NCBI GenBank assembly: GCA_914767715.1
Contig: OU612065.1
Location: 6,820,001-6,884,000, forward strand
Reading direction: 5' to 3'
Source of the DNA: Membranipora membranacea
Taxonomy: Eukaryota > Bryozoa > Gymnolaemata > Cheilostomatida > Membraniporidae
DNA: 64,000 nucleotides
In this document: positions 42,501 through 52,386 of the stretch, in pieces
Numbering within the stretch: the first letter of the stretch is position 1
Layout of the letters: the number at the start of each line of letters is the position of its first letter
The notes under the pieces: model-generated
What the model was told of the DNA's origin: nothing
Seen by the model: only the letters and a program-made list of their open reading frames with translations
Databases searched by the model: none
Program-made: the position numbers and the translations under genes

Positions 42501-44044
42501 CTCTCTTGCACCATGCTTCGGAATTGTCAAATCTGAGGATGCCTTCCACAAGTGTATCAATGACATGAGCAATGATGTAACCCTCACCGCTAAGAATGGT
42601 CCATGCAAGGCTGCCAAGTTCTACGAGACCGAGTGCAGAATGGCTGGAATCGAGGTTATGGAACCCGCTCAGTGTGGTGAGTAGATTTTTATATCTGATG
42701 TTGGAGCCTCATTCTCGAAATATCAAGTTTATCACAGTTAGCCGACATTAAAGTACCATTTCAAATGATATTCATTACAGGATATACAATCACATCAAAC
42801 TTTCACTATCTCTTTTTCTCATTGTAGTGGCCTGCGAAGTTGGATCCAACACCATCACCATGGGAGAGAGCATCGAACTGGCTACACCAGTGATGGCTGC
42901 CGATGTTGTCTTTGTTGTTGAGGAGAAGATGTGCAACCGTGACATCGACTCCAAACTGCCAGCTCTTGCTAAACTGCTCGAGAGATCACTTGGAAAGAAC
43001 AGCTTCACCGACATGAGATTCGGTCTCGTCGGATTCGGAGGTGCCGGCGTACACAAGCCTAACCACGTACACACCATGGCAAGCAAGATGTTCGCAAGCA
43101 GAGCTGAATTCAGCCTCGGAACCGCTGAGCTAGTCTTCTCCAATGGTGAGTACATTTACATATATATGCCAATCACTAAATCAAAACTAGACAGTCATCT
43201 TAGCTTACATGTGGTTCACTTTACTGAAAATTTATGGACAAAGAATTTATCTGTTGTTACTATTGTTGAGTATAGTCATGCTTTTAAAACTATAATTATA
43301 AAACCTTATTATAATTTTGTGTTTGTTTACTTTCAACAGATGACACCAACAAGGATGTATTCTCAGCCATTGACTTTGCTGCTCAGTATCCATTCAGAGC
43401 CGGAGCCAGCAAGGTGGTCATTGTACTGCCATGCTCTGACTGCAGCTCATCTCAGCTTTCATACAGATCTGTTGCTGCCAGACTCAACTCTGAGAACATC
43501 AACGTTCACGTCATCAACAAGTTCGACTTTGAAGTCACCGTCGAAGGAAAGAACCCAGCAAGCAACTACCTCTTCGGTAAGAATGTTTTTCATTTCAAAT
43601 TGTGACAGTAACTTCTCATTTGAGAACTTTTTTGGCCATTTACCTCACGAAATATCTCTTTACTATCATCACCTCATATGATTTCTGTACCTGTCCTGTT
43701 GTTAGGTTATATCCTCTTCTCATGTCTTGTATATTTTCATTCCAGGTATCGATGATAGTGCTGTCTACACCATGAGAGACTCAAAAAGCATCAGAGGAAA
43801 CTCTGACCTTTACTCCATTGTCAGCAAGCCAACTGACAGCTGCTCCACCCTAGCTCTGAGCACTGGAGGCACCATCTTCAACCAGAACATGATGACCAAA
43901 ATGAGATCTTCCACCATCAAGAGCTTCCAGACCGTGTTTGCTAACAGACTGGCCACTACCACCTACCCATCCAGGTGCACTGCCTGCTCATGCGAGTACA
44001 ACTACATGTTCGGAATGAGCCGCACTGTCTGCAACAAGTGTTAA
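18538..44044 (+). CDS. Giant apolipophorin-type large lipid transfer protein, 5365 aa
   Basis: Extracellular lipid carrier of the vitellogenin/apoB/apolipophorin family. 45 exons: 18538-18592, 18786-18836, 19378-19550, 19950-20177, 20922-21074, 21624-21819, 22022-22271, 22401-22566, 23135-23467, 23623-23949, 24118-24360, 24699-24912, 25069-25378, 25820-26235, 26395-27083, 27249-27604, 27753-27978, 28163-28486, 28652-28817, 28978-29221, 29376-29766, 29909-30216, 30376-30531, 30716-30951, 31113-34402, 34541-34887, 35062-35347, 35494-35827, 36001-36232, 36362-37444, 37615-37941, 38065-38260, 38400-38589, 38736-38998, 39169-39471, 39633-39956, 40129-40373, 40493-40692, 40808-41262, 41406-41616, 41780-42257, 42408-42676, 42828-43145, 43340-43576, 43746-44044. 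All are GT-AG; phases sum to an exact frame. Order: signal peptide 1-18, lipid-transfer N-terminus about 36-800, beta-rich middle, helical segment 4463-4832, VWD, C8-like, vWA-like. Longer than apoB (about 4560) and insect apolipophorin (about 3300). Strong preference for CCA, GGA, AAG and GAG codons implies high expression. I see no clear RxxR furin site. Confidence 0.93.
19378..24912 (+). other. N-terminal lipid-transfer (vitellogenin-N) module of the lipoprotein
   Basis: Exons 3-12, residues about 36-796. Family signatures are KFKYTPGNTYVYNYEG at the start, VLNIKRGVLSTFQNSM (residues near 140-160) and TDVSGTCPTTYT (170-181). The last two favour the apoB/apolipophorin branch over yolk vitellogenin. 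The helical part follows, with Cys pairs such as ICTETN and ICDDTPNC. In relatives this module forms the lipid-loading cavity and meets the microsomal transfer machinery during assembly in the ER. Confidence 0.85.
27249..38998 (+). other. Beta-rich repeat region of the lipoprotein
   Basis: Exons 16-34 (residues about 1269-4253) are dominated by a degenerate repeat of about 52 residues. Its marks are a Trp-Glu-x-Gly-Lys (or W-x-P-T-K) turn, an x-P-W-K/R or x-P-F-x turn about 25 residues later, then F-x-G and a short F-x-S/N-x-x-x-F/W. Examples: WETGKTITLEA followed by TPWRTM; WEPTKRVEVAS followed by TPFTEH. Family members use long amphipathic beta sheets to hold lipid; here the sheet seems to have grown by copying one unit. 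Exon 25 alone (3290 bp, 31113-34402) is intron-free and holds about twenty units. Confidence 0.75.
33326..33793 (+). repeat. Three tandem 156-bp units inside the lipoprotein coding exon
   Basis: Unit starts at 33326, 33482 and 33638; a diverged fourth begins at 33794. Each encodes 52 residues beginning KIASTVTMDRRNGWISKVTV. The DNA copies differ at only a few bases, far less than other units in the exon, so they come from recent duplication or gene conversion. The frame is kept because 156 is a multiple of three. Confidence 0.95.
40129..41616 (+). other. Helical, coiled-coil-like segment of the lipoprotein
   Basis: Exons 37-40 (residues about 4463-4832) break the beta pattern. They are rich in Leu, Glu, Lys and Gln in heptad-like spacing (SKVASLKAELKDTVKTM; VLLELNSQLEKIEQRLQAL), followed by a Tyr-rich stretch (KVKFYYDYYDIPQHVQNF). 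This resembles the amphipathic alpha blocks of apoB. Exchange or surface-binding function is inference. Confidence 0.65.
41780..42676 (+). other. VWD and C8-like domains of the lipoprotein
   Basis: Exon 41 (residues 4833-4991) is a VWD domain: IRTFDRRHYDFSSGSCSYLL at its start and GGLFGTYNYEPLDDW near its end, where the usual Cys of GLCG is Phe, as is common in lipid transfer proteins. Exon 42 (residues 4992-5081) has the cysteine spacing of a C8 module (ACAALF, APCFGIV, HKCINDM, GPCKAAKFYETEC). VWD is standard in this family. Confidence 0.8.
42828..44044 (+). other. Degenerate von Willebrand A-like C-terminus of the lipoprotein
   Basis: Exons 43-45 (residues 5082-5365). The alternating hydrophobic strands and helices (AADVVFVVEEKM; MRFGLVGFGG; ASKVVIVLPCSDC; INVHVINKFDF) follow a vWA Rossmann fold. 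The metal site motif DxSxS is absent: the first strand ends VEEKMCN instead. It closes with a Cys-rich tail (CTACSCEYNYMFGMS, then CNKC at the stop). Ligand binding without metal, or a structural role, is possible. Confidence 0.6.
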
Positions 44045-44712
44045 ACTAACAAAACAATTCACATCCTGACCCCGATACTCGAAACTTTTTTTATGGACTT
44101 GCCTCATGATCAAAGATAATTATACTTACTTTCCACACATCACAAACAACTTTGCATTTTGATTTTCACACTTGATTGTTTTTTGCCACATTTTCTAGTA
44201 CACTAGCTAATTGTTGTACCCTTTTTTTCCACTACATTACAGCTTTTACCAATGCAGTGCACCAGCAATGCAAACAAACATTTTCATAACTTTTTTGTTC
44301 AAATCATTAGTTTCCGTCAACCAATACATGCATAAAAAATATTGATAGAGGTCTTGTCGAGTTGAACAGTGAATTAGGTACTTGAACAAAACTTTCCTTA
44401 GCATGGCGCTGAAAAATGAACCCGAGTATATAATCAAATTCAGTTCAGCGGTCCCTATTCATAGAAAATTTACAAGTGTACATCCATCTGTAGGTAGGAG
44501 ATTTCATACAGAAAGCAATCATTACCATCCGACTCACGATGATCAGATAACCATTGAGAAAAAAATTATGATTGAAAATGAGAGTCGTGCTCCCTTCAGG
44601 CAAAGGTAGATAACAGCATAAACAAGGCTATAAATGGCAAGAACCATAGACTTGAAGTTTGAAGGTCATAATTTAGACAAACAGCATAATTTATGTTGAA
44701 TTTGGATTCAGC

Positions 44713-45030
44713 ATGGCTCAATCCTACTATATCCTAGCTTCCAACTTTCGTGTTTTGTTCTGTGCTGTGCTGAGTAACAATAATATGTACCCATGCTGTG
44801 AAAGCTATGACCAAAGATGTTTGACTGCAGACATTGAAAAACTATGCAACCAACTCCAGATGATATGTGTCATATACTGCCAGAAGAAACGAGACATGCA
44901 TAAACACCTACTTCCTGAGCCATGCAGACCTCGCAGAACAAGACTGAGCAGCAATAACAGCCGAACCATACCCCATAACACTGCACTAGCCAGCAGATGT
45001 CTCTTCATCAAATATGGTAATATGATGTGA
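44713..45030 (+). pseudogene. Second non-LTR retrotransposon tail remnant
   Basis: An open frame of 105 codons. From ESYDQRC onward it aligns by eye with the frame at 17597-17956: SY-x-x-R, a Cys-x-x-Tyr block, then HKHLLPEP, basic RRTRL, and KYGN near the end against KYSN. The core enzyme is missing. It lies about 0.7 kb downstream of the lipoprotein stop, possibly within its 3' UTR. Confidence 0.42.
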
Positions 45031-46733
45031 AGTGTTGCCCTATGCTGATAATGATGATCTCCCTCTTTTTTGAATTTTTATTAAATACTTTTTATGCTGT
45101 ACTATTATCTTTTATTTTTTATTGTAAATCAGATCAGTAATATACATTTTACAATGTATTTAGATCGATAATAAAGTACTCATCAATTAATCATATATGT
45201 ACTCACATATATACAATATTTTATTTGGCAGACAATATCATCATGGACGGATGTTTTCCATATCGCACCATAGAAAAAAATTTTTTTTTTCTTTATCATG
45301 ATGTGACATACGTGCTTGTAAGTGATTAGCTGTAAAAGATAGAGCCGTTATGTATAATCAGGTTTCAAAATGGTTCACTGGTTTTGAGGAAGCATCATGG
45401 TTAATCTAACACATTTCTTCCAAATCTAACCATTGAGATATCAACATATAACAATGAAGGGCGAGAGTGATGTGAGCTAAAATCTTGTTCTGTCCACTGG
45501 TTTAGCTTTACTTACCGGCGGCTTCCTATGTATAGACATTGATATACGTAAATATCCAATTGTGTCAAAGCCTTCCTTTGCTAGGTATGGAAATTTGGGA
45601 TAAATAAGGAAAAGGGGAAAATATCATAGGCACAAAAGTCTTGGCTTTTATAAAACATTAATTAAAAAGTAGTTATCATACCGGTTCTCTTTTTCAAAAT
45701 TTTTCTTTTTTCTAGTTACGTCACCACGCGAGTGAGACAAGCATTATTCCAATAGTTTGACTTTCCTCCGAGTCTGTACTCCGTTGATCGGCAATATGGA
45801 CTGTTGACTTGTCTGTGGTACAATAATAAGAGTAGACATAAGTATTTATCTACAGGTATTATTGAAGGGCATTCTTGCATACAAAGTAGGCTATCAAATC
45901 AAGTCGATCTTCAGTCTACTTTATTTGGGAGTTGCATCAATGACCAACCTTCCTTAAATGAACGTTCAGAAGGCAATCATGCTTGCTTTGTTTACTTTCA
46001 TTAAAAGCTAGGGTCACAACCCGTTTGCATCAATATACACCTATCAGATTAACATTATTTCTTATCCATTTCTATTACTCACCAAGTAGTACTCACCAAG
46101 TAGTACCCAAACCCCACAGGATACCTTTACTCAACCAATCAGAGCCAACACTTTTGCTTACCTGCTGTCTGCTCTTTGCTCCTGAATACGTTTATGATAC
46201 AATGAATCCTGGAGTTGTCAGCTCTGTAATTGAAAAATCCTTTATCCCTTTTACTAATTTGTGAGAAATTAAAGTGATTATTGAATCACCACATATGACA
46301 CTGATTTCACTTCCTTGTTTTAGAACATTTCCGGATTAACAGAAAGTTTGCCTCTTGGAAACACACATACCGGCCAACATTTACCAATAGATAGGATTAA
46401 GTTGATTGCCTTCTTAGTAACCTATGGTGGTTTCTGGATTAATATAGCGTAATATAACAGGTATGAAGTTTTGTTAGATGTTAAAGAAGATACTTGGGAC
46501 ACAATGGACTGGCTGGTGTTACTGTTACCTGTAGTAGTGCAATTGTTATTTTTTATTCAGAATAATAATAAATAAATCATTAATTTAACGTACGTTGGTT
46601 AGTCCTCCCCATCAAATCAGAGAGAATAGAAGGCTTCCCCATCCATTCTCACTGATTCTCCTCATTTTCCGATCAAATTCAACACAATCAATGAGCATAC
46701 TAGAAATGATAGTTAAATAATTAGTACCAGCAA

Positions 46734-46772
46734 GGAGTAACTGTTACTCCATGCAGGGAGAATTCTCCCTGC
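46734..46772. repeat. Two adjacent short palindromes
   Basis: GGAGTAAC-T-GTTACTCC at 46734-46750 is followed two bases later by the perfect 20-base palindrome GCAGGGAGAATTCTCCCTGC at 46753-46772. Related GGAGTAA motifs occur near 46884-46925 and near 16731-16764, which suggests pieces of a dispersed repeat. Confidence 0.75.
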
Positions 46773-46834
46773 TCCATGGTTCCAGCTAAGAGTACTCATA
46801 AGTAGTGCAGTAAAATAGTGTCATTTCTGATTTG

Positions 46835-46854
46835 TATATATATATATATATATA
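46835..46854. repeat. (TA)10 microsatellite
   Basis: Ten TA units, within intergenic DNA just downstream of the paired palindromes. Confidence 0.85.
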
Positions 46855-48432
46855 AATATATGGTTTTCCATAATAATCAAGGGGTGACTGTTATCAAGGA
46901 GTAACTTTACCCCTTGCTCTTACTCCAATACATCAAAGCTTACATACAGAGCGTGGAGGAGGAATTGACCACTGGACAGCTGCCCCAGCTGTGAATTTAT
47001 TAGCTAACCACTTTGTCTAGGTCTACCATTAATCTAGACTGCAGCCAGGACATTTTCGTTTGATCCCGAGTAATGCCCGCTTCCATTTCTGAAGATTATT
47101 AGTATGTGCCAGTCTGCATCCGTTAATTGTTCCAGGACAGCTAGTGTGAATGGCCAACATTTGGCATTAAGAGGTTATAATGTGTTAAAGGTTTGCCTGA
47201 ATGTAGGAAAACTTTACCACCTCCTTGATACTTTTAGTAAAGCAGGATTAAGTATCACCCATCATAACACAAGTTGCGGTTTATGTTTGTGTATGTATCT
47301 GCTTGACACAACTCTATAGGCCTACAGCAAAAGTATTTTACATTGGAAAGACCTGTTAACCTTATCCATCTACGGAACATCCGCAATATCTTCCTCTGCC
47401 AGGGACATGGTGTCCTACCCTACTTAACCATTTGAGCCCTGTGACTGAATCAGCTGCCAGAGCTTTAAGACAAGTGCTGATGATTGTGGCTCAACTAACA
47501 AATTTTCTCTGGTGAGAGCCAACACAATCACTACTACCTGGTGTATGTCTCAGCAATAACAAATATGAGAAAAGCGGCTAGTATTTTTTGTGTGCGGTTT
47601 GAGGGACATGCATCCTCTATGTCTATACTAGGCTTGCCAAGGATATATTTATTAACACCACTAGGCCCACATCACATGTCATCCTCTGAACTCAGGAATC
47701 ATACAAAGCGCTAATCTGATAATTGAGGGTAGTTCACAAAATGCTGCTGTTGTTGAACTCAAAACTAAAATTTACAATAGCAATTATAAGTTTGCTTGTT
47801 CTGTTGTTGAACACTAAAAGCCAATAGCCAATGATTTCAGATCTTGTTCAACAAGGCAAACAACAGATCTTAGGGAGCCAAACAGCCTCTCATTAATTTT
47901 TTGTACTGTAGTCAACTAGTCATCTTGTTGATATCGCCTGTTATTGTTATAGCTTGTTAAGACAATATTACACATGTAGGGGTATTGTCAGATTCTTAAA
48001 AATAGGTCTTTTCCACTGAGTTGTAACCAATAGAGTAAGGACAAGTTTAAAGTTAGTTTTTTTGTTAATAGATAGTGGAGATCCCACATGACAGGATGGT
48101 GGATGGGCATATAAACATCATGAAAATGTTCTGCTGACACAAAAGGCCTGTGAATAATTGATATTTATTCCAAGATAAATTAGGCTAGCGTTTCAAACAT
48201 ATTGCATTCTCATTTGCTTGTATTTTTAGACTTGGGCAACTTCTGATGATTTGAAGTTGGAACAAGTTTACTTTTCCTTTGTTCACAGACCTGAGCTTGT
48301 GGGCCAATATGATGTGTAAATAAAAAGTTATCAGCTTAGTAGTCAGCTTCTATTGATGTTTCAGACTTGCAATCATCACCAATGTGTTTCATGAGATAGG
48401 AAAATTCTGATGTACACGCAAGAAGCTATTTA

Positions 48433-48946
48433 ATAGACAGTTTTCTGAGCTCTGATTCAGGCCTCAATTTGGATTTGTCCTCTCTCCAGTTAGGTACTTT
48501 TAACCCACGCCACATAGGAAAAACGTGCTGATAAGAGGGTTCTCTTGAAAACCGCTTATAATAGGATAAAAATTGTTTTTGATTCAGAATCTGCAACATT
48601 GAAAACTCATATGGACATAGTATGGGAAATAATTTTAGTATTTGGATAGTCAATTATAGCATTTTCCGCCTGTTTTGCGGACAATTTGGCAGAATATTTC
48701 ATGAGTTTCGTCACTAAAATTAAGGTTTATCAACATTCAAGCCTCCAATGATTTGGAAACCCTGTCTCTCAGGGTTTTCAATGGTGCAGACTCTAAATCA
48801 AAAATCAGTTTTATCCTAACAATAGCGGTTTTCAATATAACCCTCTTTCAGCAGGTTTTTCCTATGCAGCGTGGGTTAAAAGTACCAAACTGGAGGGAGG
48901 ACAACTCCAAATTGAGGCATAAATGAGAGCTCCGAAAACTGTCTAT
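48433..48946. mobile_element. Fold-back inverted-repeat element, 514 bp
   Basis: Two arms of about 170 bases (48433-48606 and 48775-48946) are imperfect reverse complements, starting ATAGACAGTTTTCTGAGCTC and ending in its complement. The spacer of about 170 bases shows no coding content. A fold-back or MITE-like transposon is the best reading. I could not identify a clear target duplication. Confidence 0.75.
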
Positions 48947-49141
48947 AGCACAAAGTAAGATCTTGCTGACACTTCAACTTTGAAAACTAGTTAACATTCA
49001 GCTATCTTTGTGATCTCACATAGGGTGAGGCAAATGTCATAATAACAAAGTTACTTGATACCTGATTGATCATGCTCACTTTTGTTACAGTGAGAACAGT
49101 GAGTGGATCTGGTGATAATTGTGAAACTGACAAAAGACAAG

Positions 49142-52100
49142 ATGGCTGACGCTCAGCCGTCATCTCAACCTCCTGCTGATGATGGTGCACAACCGAAATC
49201 AAAGAAACCATCCAGTATGTTCATCAGTCATTTGTCGGATTAAAATGGTCTGGCAATAATAATAGGATTTTATCTGAAATAAATTCTTGTCTGTCAAAGT
49301 TAACCTCCAATCTTCTCCTTTTTATGTGACTGGAAACGTAAGTCTAGGATGCTTAGTGTTATTTTCACTTCAATGTAACTTCTGCCATTGGTCTTTATCT
49401 TTACAGACACAGCCTTCAAACAACAGAGACTCCCAGCATGGCAGCCTGTGATGACAGCAAAGAGTGTTATACCTACTTTCTTTGTCCTCGGTGTAATATT
49501 CGTGCCTCTTGGAGCTGTGCTCTTTGATACCTCCAACAAAGTTAGTATATGTAGGCATGGAAGCACATGTGTATTTGTCGACTGAAATATCATAATCATG
49601 TAACTGGAGTCGGCTGTACTTTGGCGAATATCGGAATGTGATGACTGCCCAGCGGCTCAATAATCATATGTAACTTTTGTCTCGGAGACTGTCAGATAAA
49701 TTTTTGGGTCCAAAGCTCCTTAACCTGACCATATGTCTCCACTAGTCTGAGTGACAGTAGATGTTTTATCAGTCAGCCTTCTCAAGCTGTGTGATGGCTG
49801 ATCATCAACTTGTACTTCGTTATAATAGTTTGATATTTTACTCCAGGTACAGGAGAAGATAATTGATTACACATCCGCTCAAAGTTGCGAGACGTGTTAT
49901 GACGACCTCAACACAACAGACTATCAGACATGTCAGTGTAATGTCACCTTCACACTCGACCAAGATTTTCCTGTACGTACAAATTAACTTTTATCTCATG
50001 AAGTATGTCCCCTTTTTTATTATTAGTTAGTTGACTGCTTGTTTCAACATTATAATCTTGGTAACAATAATCAGAAATTAGCTTTCAAGCTAATTAGTTT
50101 TGTTCGGCATGTAGTTGCAGGTAATGTGGGATGTTAAAATGGGGTTTTATTTTCTCATTGTAGGCACCGGTTTACATGTACTATGGTTTAGATAATTTCT
50201 ATCAGAATCACAGGCGGTATGTTAAATCGCGAGATGATACACAGCTTCTAGGGGAAGTAATTGCTCTCAAAGATCTCAATAAAGATTGCAAGCCCTACAG
50301 GTGAATAAGCCCATGTAGTGGTCAACATATACTCTCTCTCTACTCAGTATAACATGCCTAAGCCATGAACATTGTGACAAATCATGTCATGTCTATGCAT
50401 ACATAAAATCATTGAGATATTTGGTTTTTAATGTGTTAAAAGGCAGCAAAACCTTTTCGCATTCCGTAGTTCATATTTATACCTATGTCTTTGTCACCTC
50501 ATTGCTAACATTATGCATCTTTCATATTTTTGTTCAGGTCCTATAATTCTACTGATACTCTGCCGATCGCCCCATGTGGAGCTATTGCTAACAGTCTATT
50601 TAATGGTAAGTCTAATACAGTAGTCATAATACATTGGTTGTGTCATATCTGTCACAATGCCATTGCAATAATATGTCTTTGTGCCGCAACATGATCTGAA
50701 AAGAAATATTTAATATTGTATAATATTGATTGTTTAGTGCTATACTCATACTTGGGTCTATTTTCATCTGTAGACACATTAAAGATATCACAGGATGGGA
50801 TAGCTGATATACCAGTACATAAGGATGGCATAGCCTGGCCTACAGACAAAAGGTCAAAGTTCAAAAATCCAGCAGACTGGGTTGACAAAAAATGCCAATC
50901 AGAAGGTGAGTCAAGTTTCTTACTGCATATTATTGATTATACTCATAGACTTAATAATAGATATTATGTTTATGATGATACTTAATCTAATGGATGAGTG
51001 ATCGCTTAGTGAGCATTAGTGAGCATTGTTTATGACATACTTATACATATGAAAACCTCAATAAAAACATGATAATAAAAAAATAATTATTATTACCACT
51101 GTTTGCTGTGTAGGATTTTTAGATTTTTTATATTATGTTAAATTTAATTGTAGCATTTAAGGACACAGTGAAACCTCCTAACTGGCCAGTTCATATCTGT
51201 GATATGGAGAATGGATATCAGAACGAAGATCTCATTGTATGGATGAGAACAGCTGCCCTGCCCAACTTCAGAAAGTTATACCGCAGAATCGATCACTCTT
51301 CTACACCACTGAAAGATAATCTGCCTGCTGGAAACTACACTCTTATAGTAGGCTACAGTAAGTGATATATCCACATCAAACTCACATCGCATTACATGCT
51401 GTGGATCAGGCTCACAAGATTGTCTGGTTATCATCCCCAAGTAACACCTTACCTGATGCCGAGTATCATGAAACTTCCAGCATTTATGAAGTATTATCAA
51501 TTACCTGGTCAAGTACATTAGCCATAAGATCATCTGAAACTGATTGGACCCTCTGTCGTATTTTGAGTTGCCGTAATTCTTATCATTCCACATATTTACT
51601 TATTCAGACTACCCTGTGAAAGCTTTTGACGGACGTAAGAAGTTGATTTTATCGACTGTGAGCTGGATGGGTGGTAGAAATCCATTCTTAGGAATAGCTT
51701 ACATGGTAGTCGGAGTTCTCTGTATACTGCTAGCTCTCATATTCCTCATAATACACTGTAAAATCGGCAAAAGGTGAGTTTATTAAATTATTGTTCTCGT
51801 CGATCATCATTCAAAGCTCATGTTGAGTTACATATAAAAAATTTTTGTTGTGAATACTTTATTTGAATGTTTCTCAACTATTTGACTGATTTGGCTTATG
51901 TCGTATTTCTAATAGCTCAGATGGTAGAGACTTAGGAAGCAATAATGAAGTGAGGGCTTCCTTACTGGTAAATTGAATGTGGGTACGGCTATAAGACCTC
52001 TTAATGCTTAAGGGAAGGCTTTGGTAGTATCCGCTGATGGGTCATAGGTGCAGAGTATTTTATTTCATACTGGCAAAAAAACCTTTTGTTGTTTACCTTC

Positions 52101-52386
52101 CAAACTCAGCTTTTATTAATGCATTCATTCCCGGGCTTTTTGCTGTGTATTTATCAGAATGCTCTTTGTTTATTCCTAAGGTCAAATTTTCTTATCCGGT
52201 AGTCTTTCTCCACATCTTTGTTTAATACAACACAAAGCACCATCAAAGTTTCTAAACCTCTTCCTACCAATAGTAAATCAGCTGATTTCTGTTACATGCT
52301 CTGACTTATAAATCTGGTTCTGTTGTAGCGCTGATGAAACGGTCGATGTGACTAATAGGACACCATATCTACCCAACCAGAAATAA
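49142..52386 (+). CDS. TMEM30A: CDC50/TMEM30 family P4-ATPase (lipid flippase) subunit
   Basis: Obligate partner of P4-ATPases: needed for their ER exit and for moving phosphatidylserine and phosphatidylethanolamine to the cytosolic leaflet. Nine exons: 49142-49214, 49407-49540, 49847-49972, 50164-50300, 50538-50605, 50774-50905, 51154-51357, 51608-51773, 52329-52386. All are GT-AG, with consistent phase; 365 residues (human 361). The start precedes a short Pro-rich cytosolic tail and [14 protein letters not shown], the family signature. TM1 is about residues 45-64 ([20 protein letters not shown]); TM2 about 318-342 (from [13 protein letters not shown]). The large loop has paired cysteines (CETCYDD, TCQCNVT), [20 protein letters not shown] and [14 protein letters not shown], all conserved. 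The C-tail [11 protein letters not shown] resembles the human end. TMEM30A versus B is inferred from general resemblance; invertebrates often have one such gene. Confidence 0.95.
51916..51976 (+). other. Possible alternative last exon of the CDC50 gene
   Basis: After a usable acceptor (TTTCTAATAG) the frame entered in phase 2 reads 20 codons ([20 protein letters not shown]) to a stop at 51974-51976. Its phase fits the exon 8 donor. It would replace the tail encoded by 52329-52386. It cannot be spliced onward into the last exon in frame. Confidence 0.35.

Larger units (their letters stand above)
44045..49141. other. Intergenic region between the lipoprotein and CDC50 genes
   Basis: Holds the lipoprotein 3' UTR (no close AATAAA; one lies at 45170-45175), a retrotransposon remnant, a pair of short palindromes, a TA microsatellite and a 514-bp inverted repeat, all listed separately. 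No further coding exon is supported. The end of this interval should contain the CDC50 promoter and 5' UTR. Confidence 0.6.

Noticed and set aside
18538-44044. Calling the lipoprotein a yolk vitellogenin
   Set aside because: There are no serine-rich phosvitin-like stretches, and the N-terminal signatures (VLNIKRG, TDVSGTCPTTY) favour the apoB/apolipophorin branch.
47104-47319. 71-codon frame in intergenic DNA
   Set aside because: No recognisable motif, splice context or codon bias.
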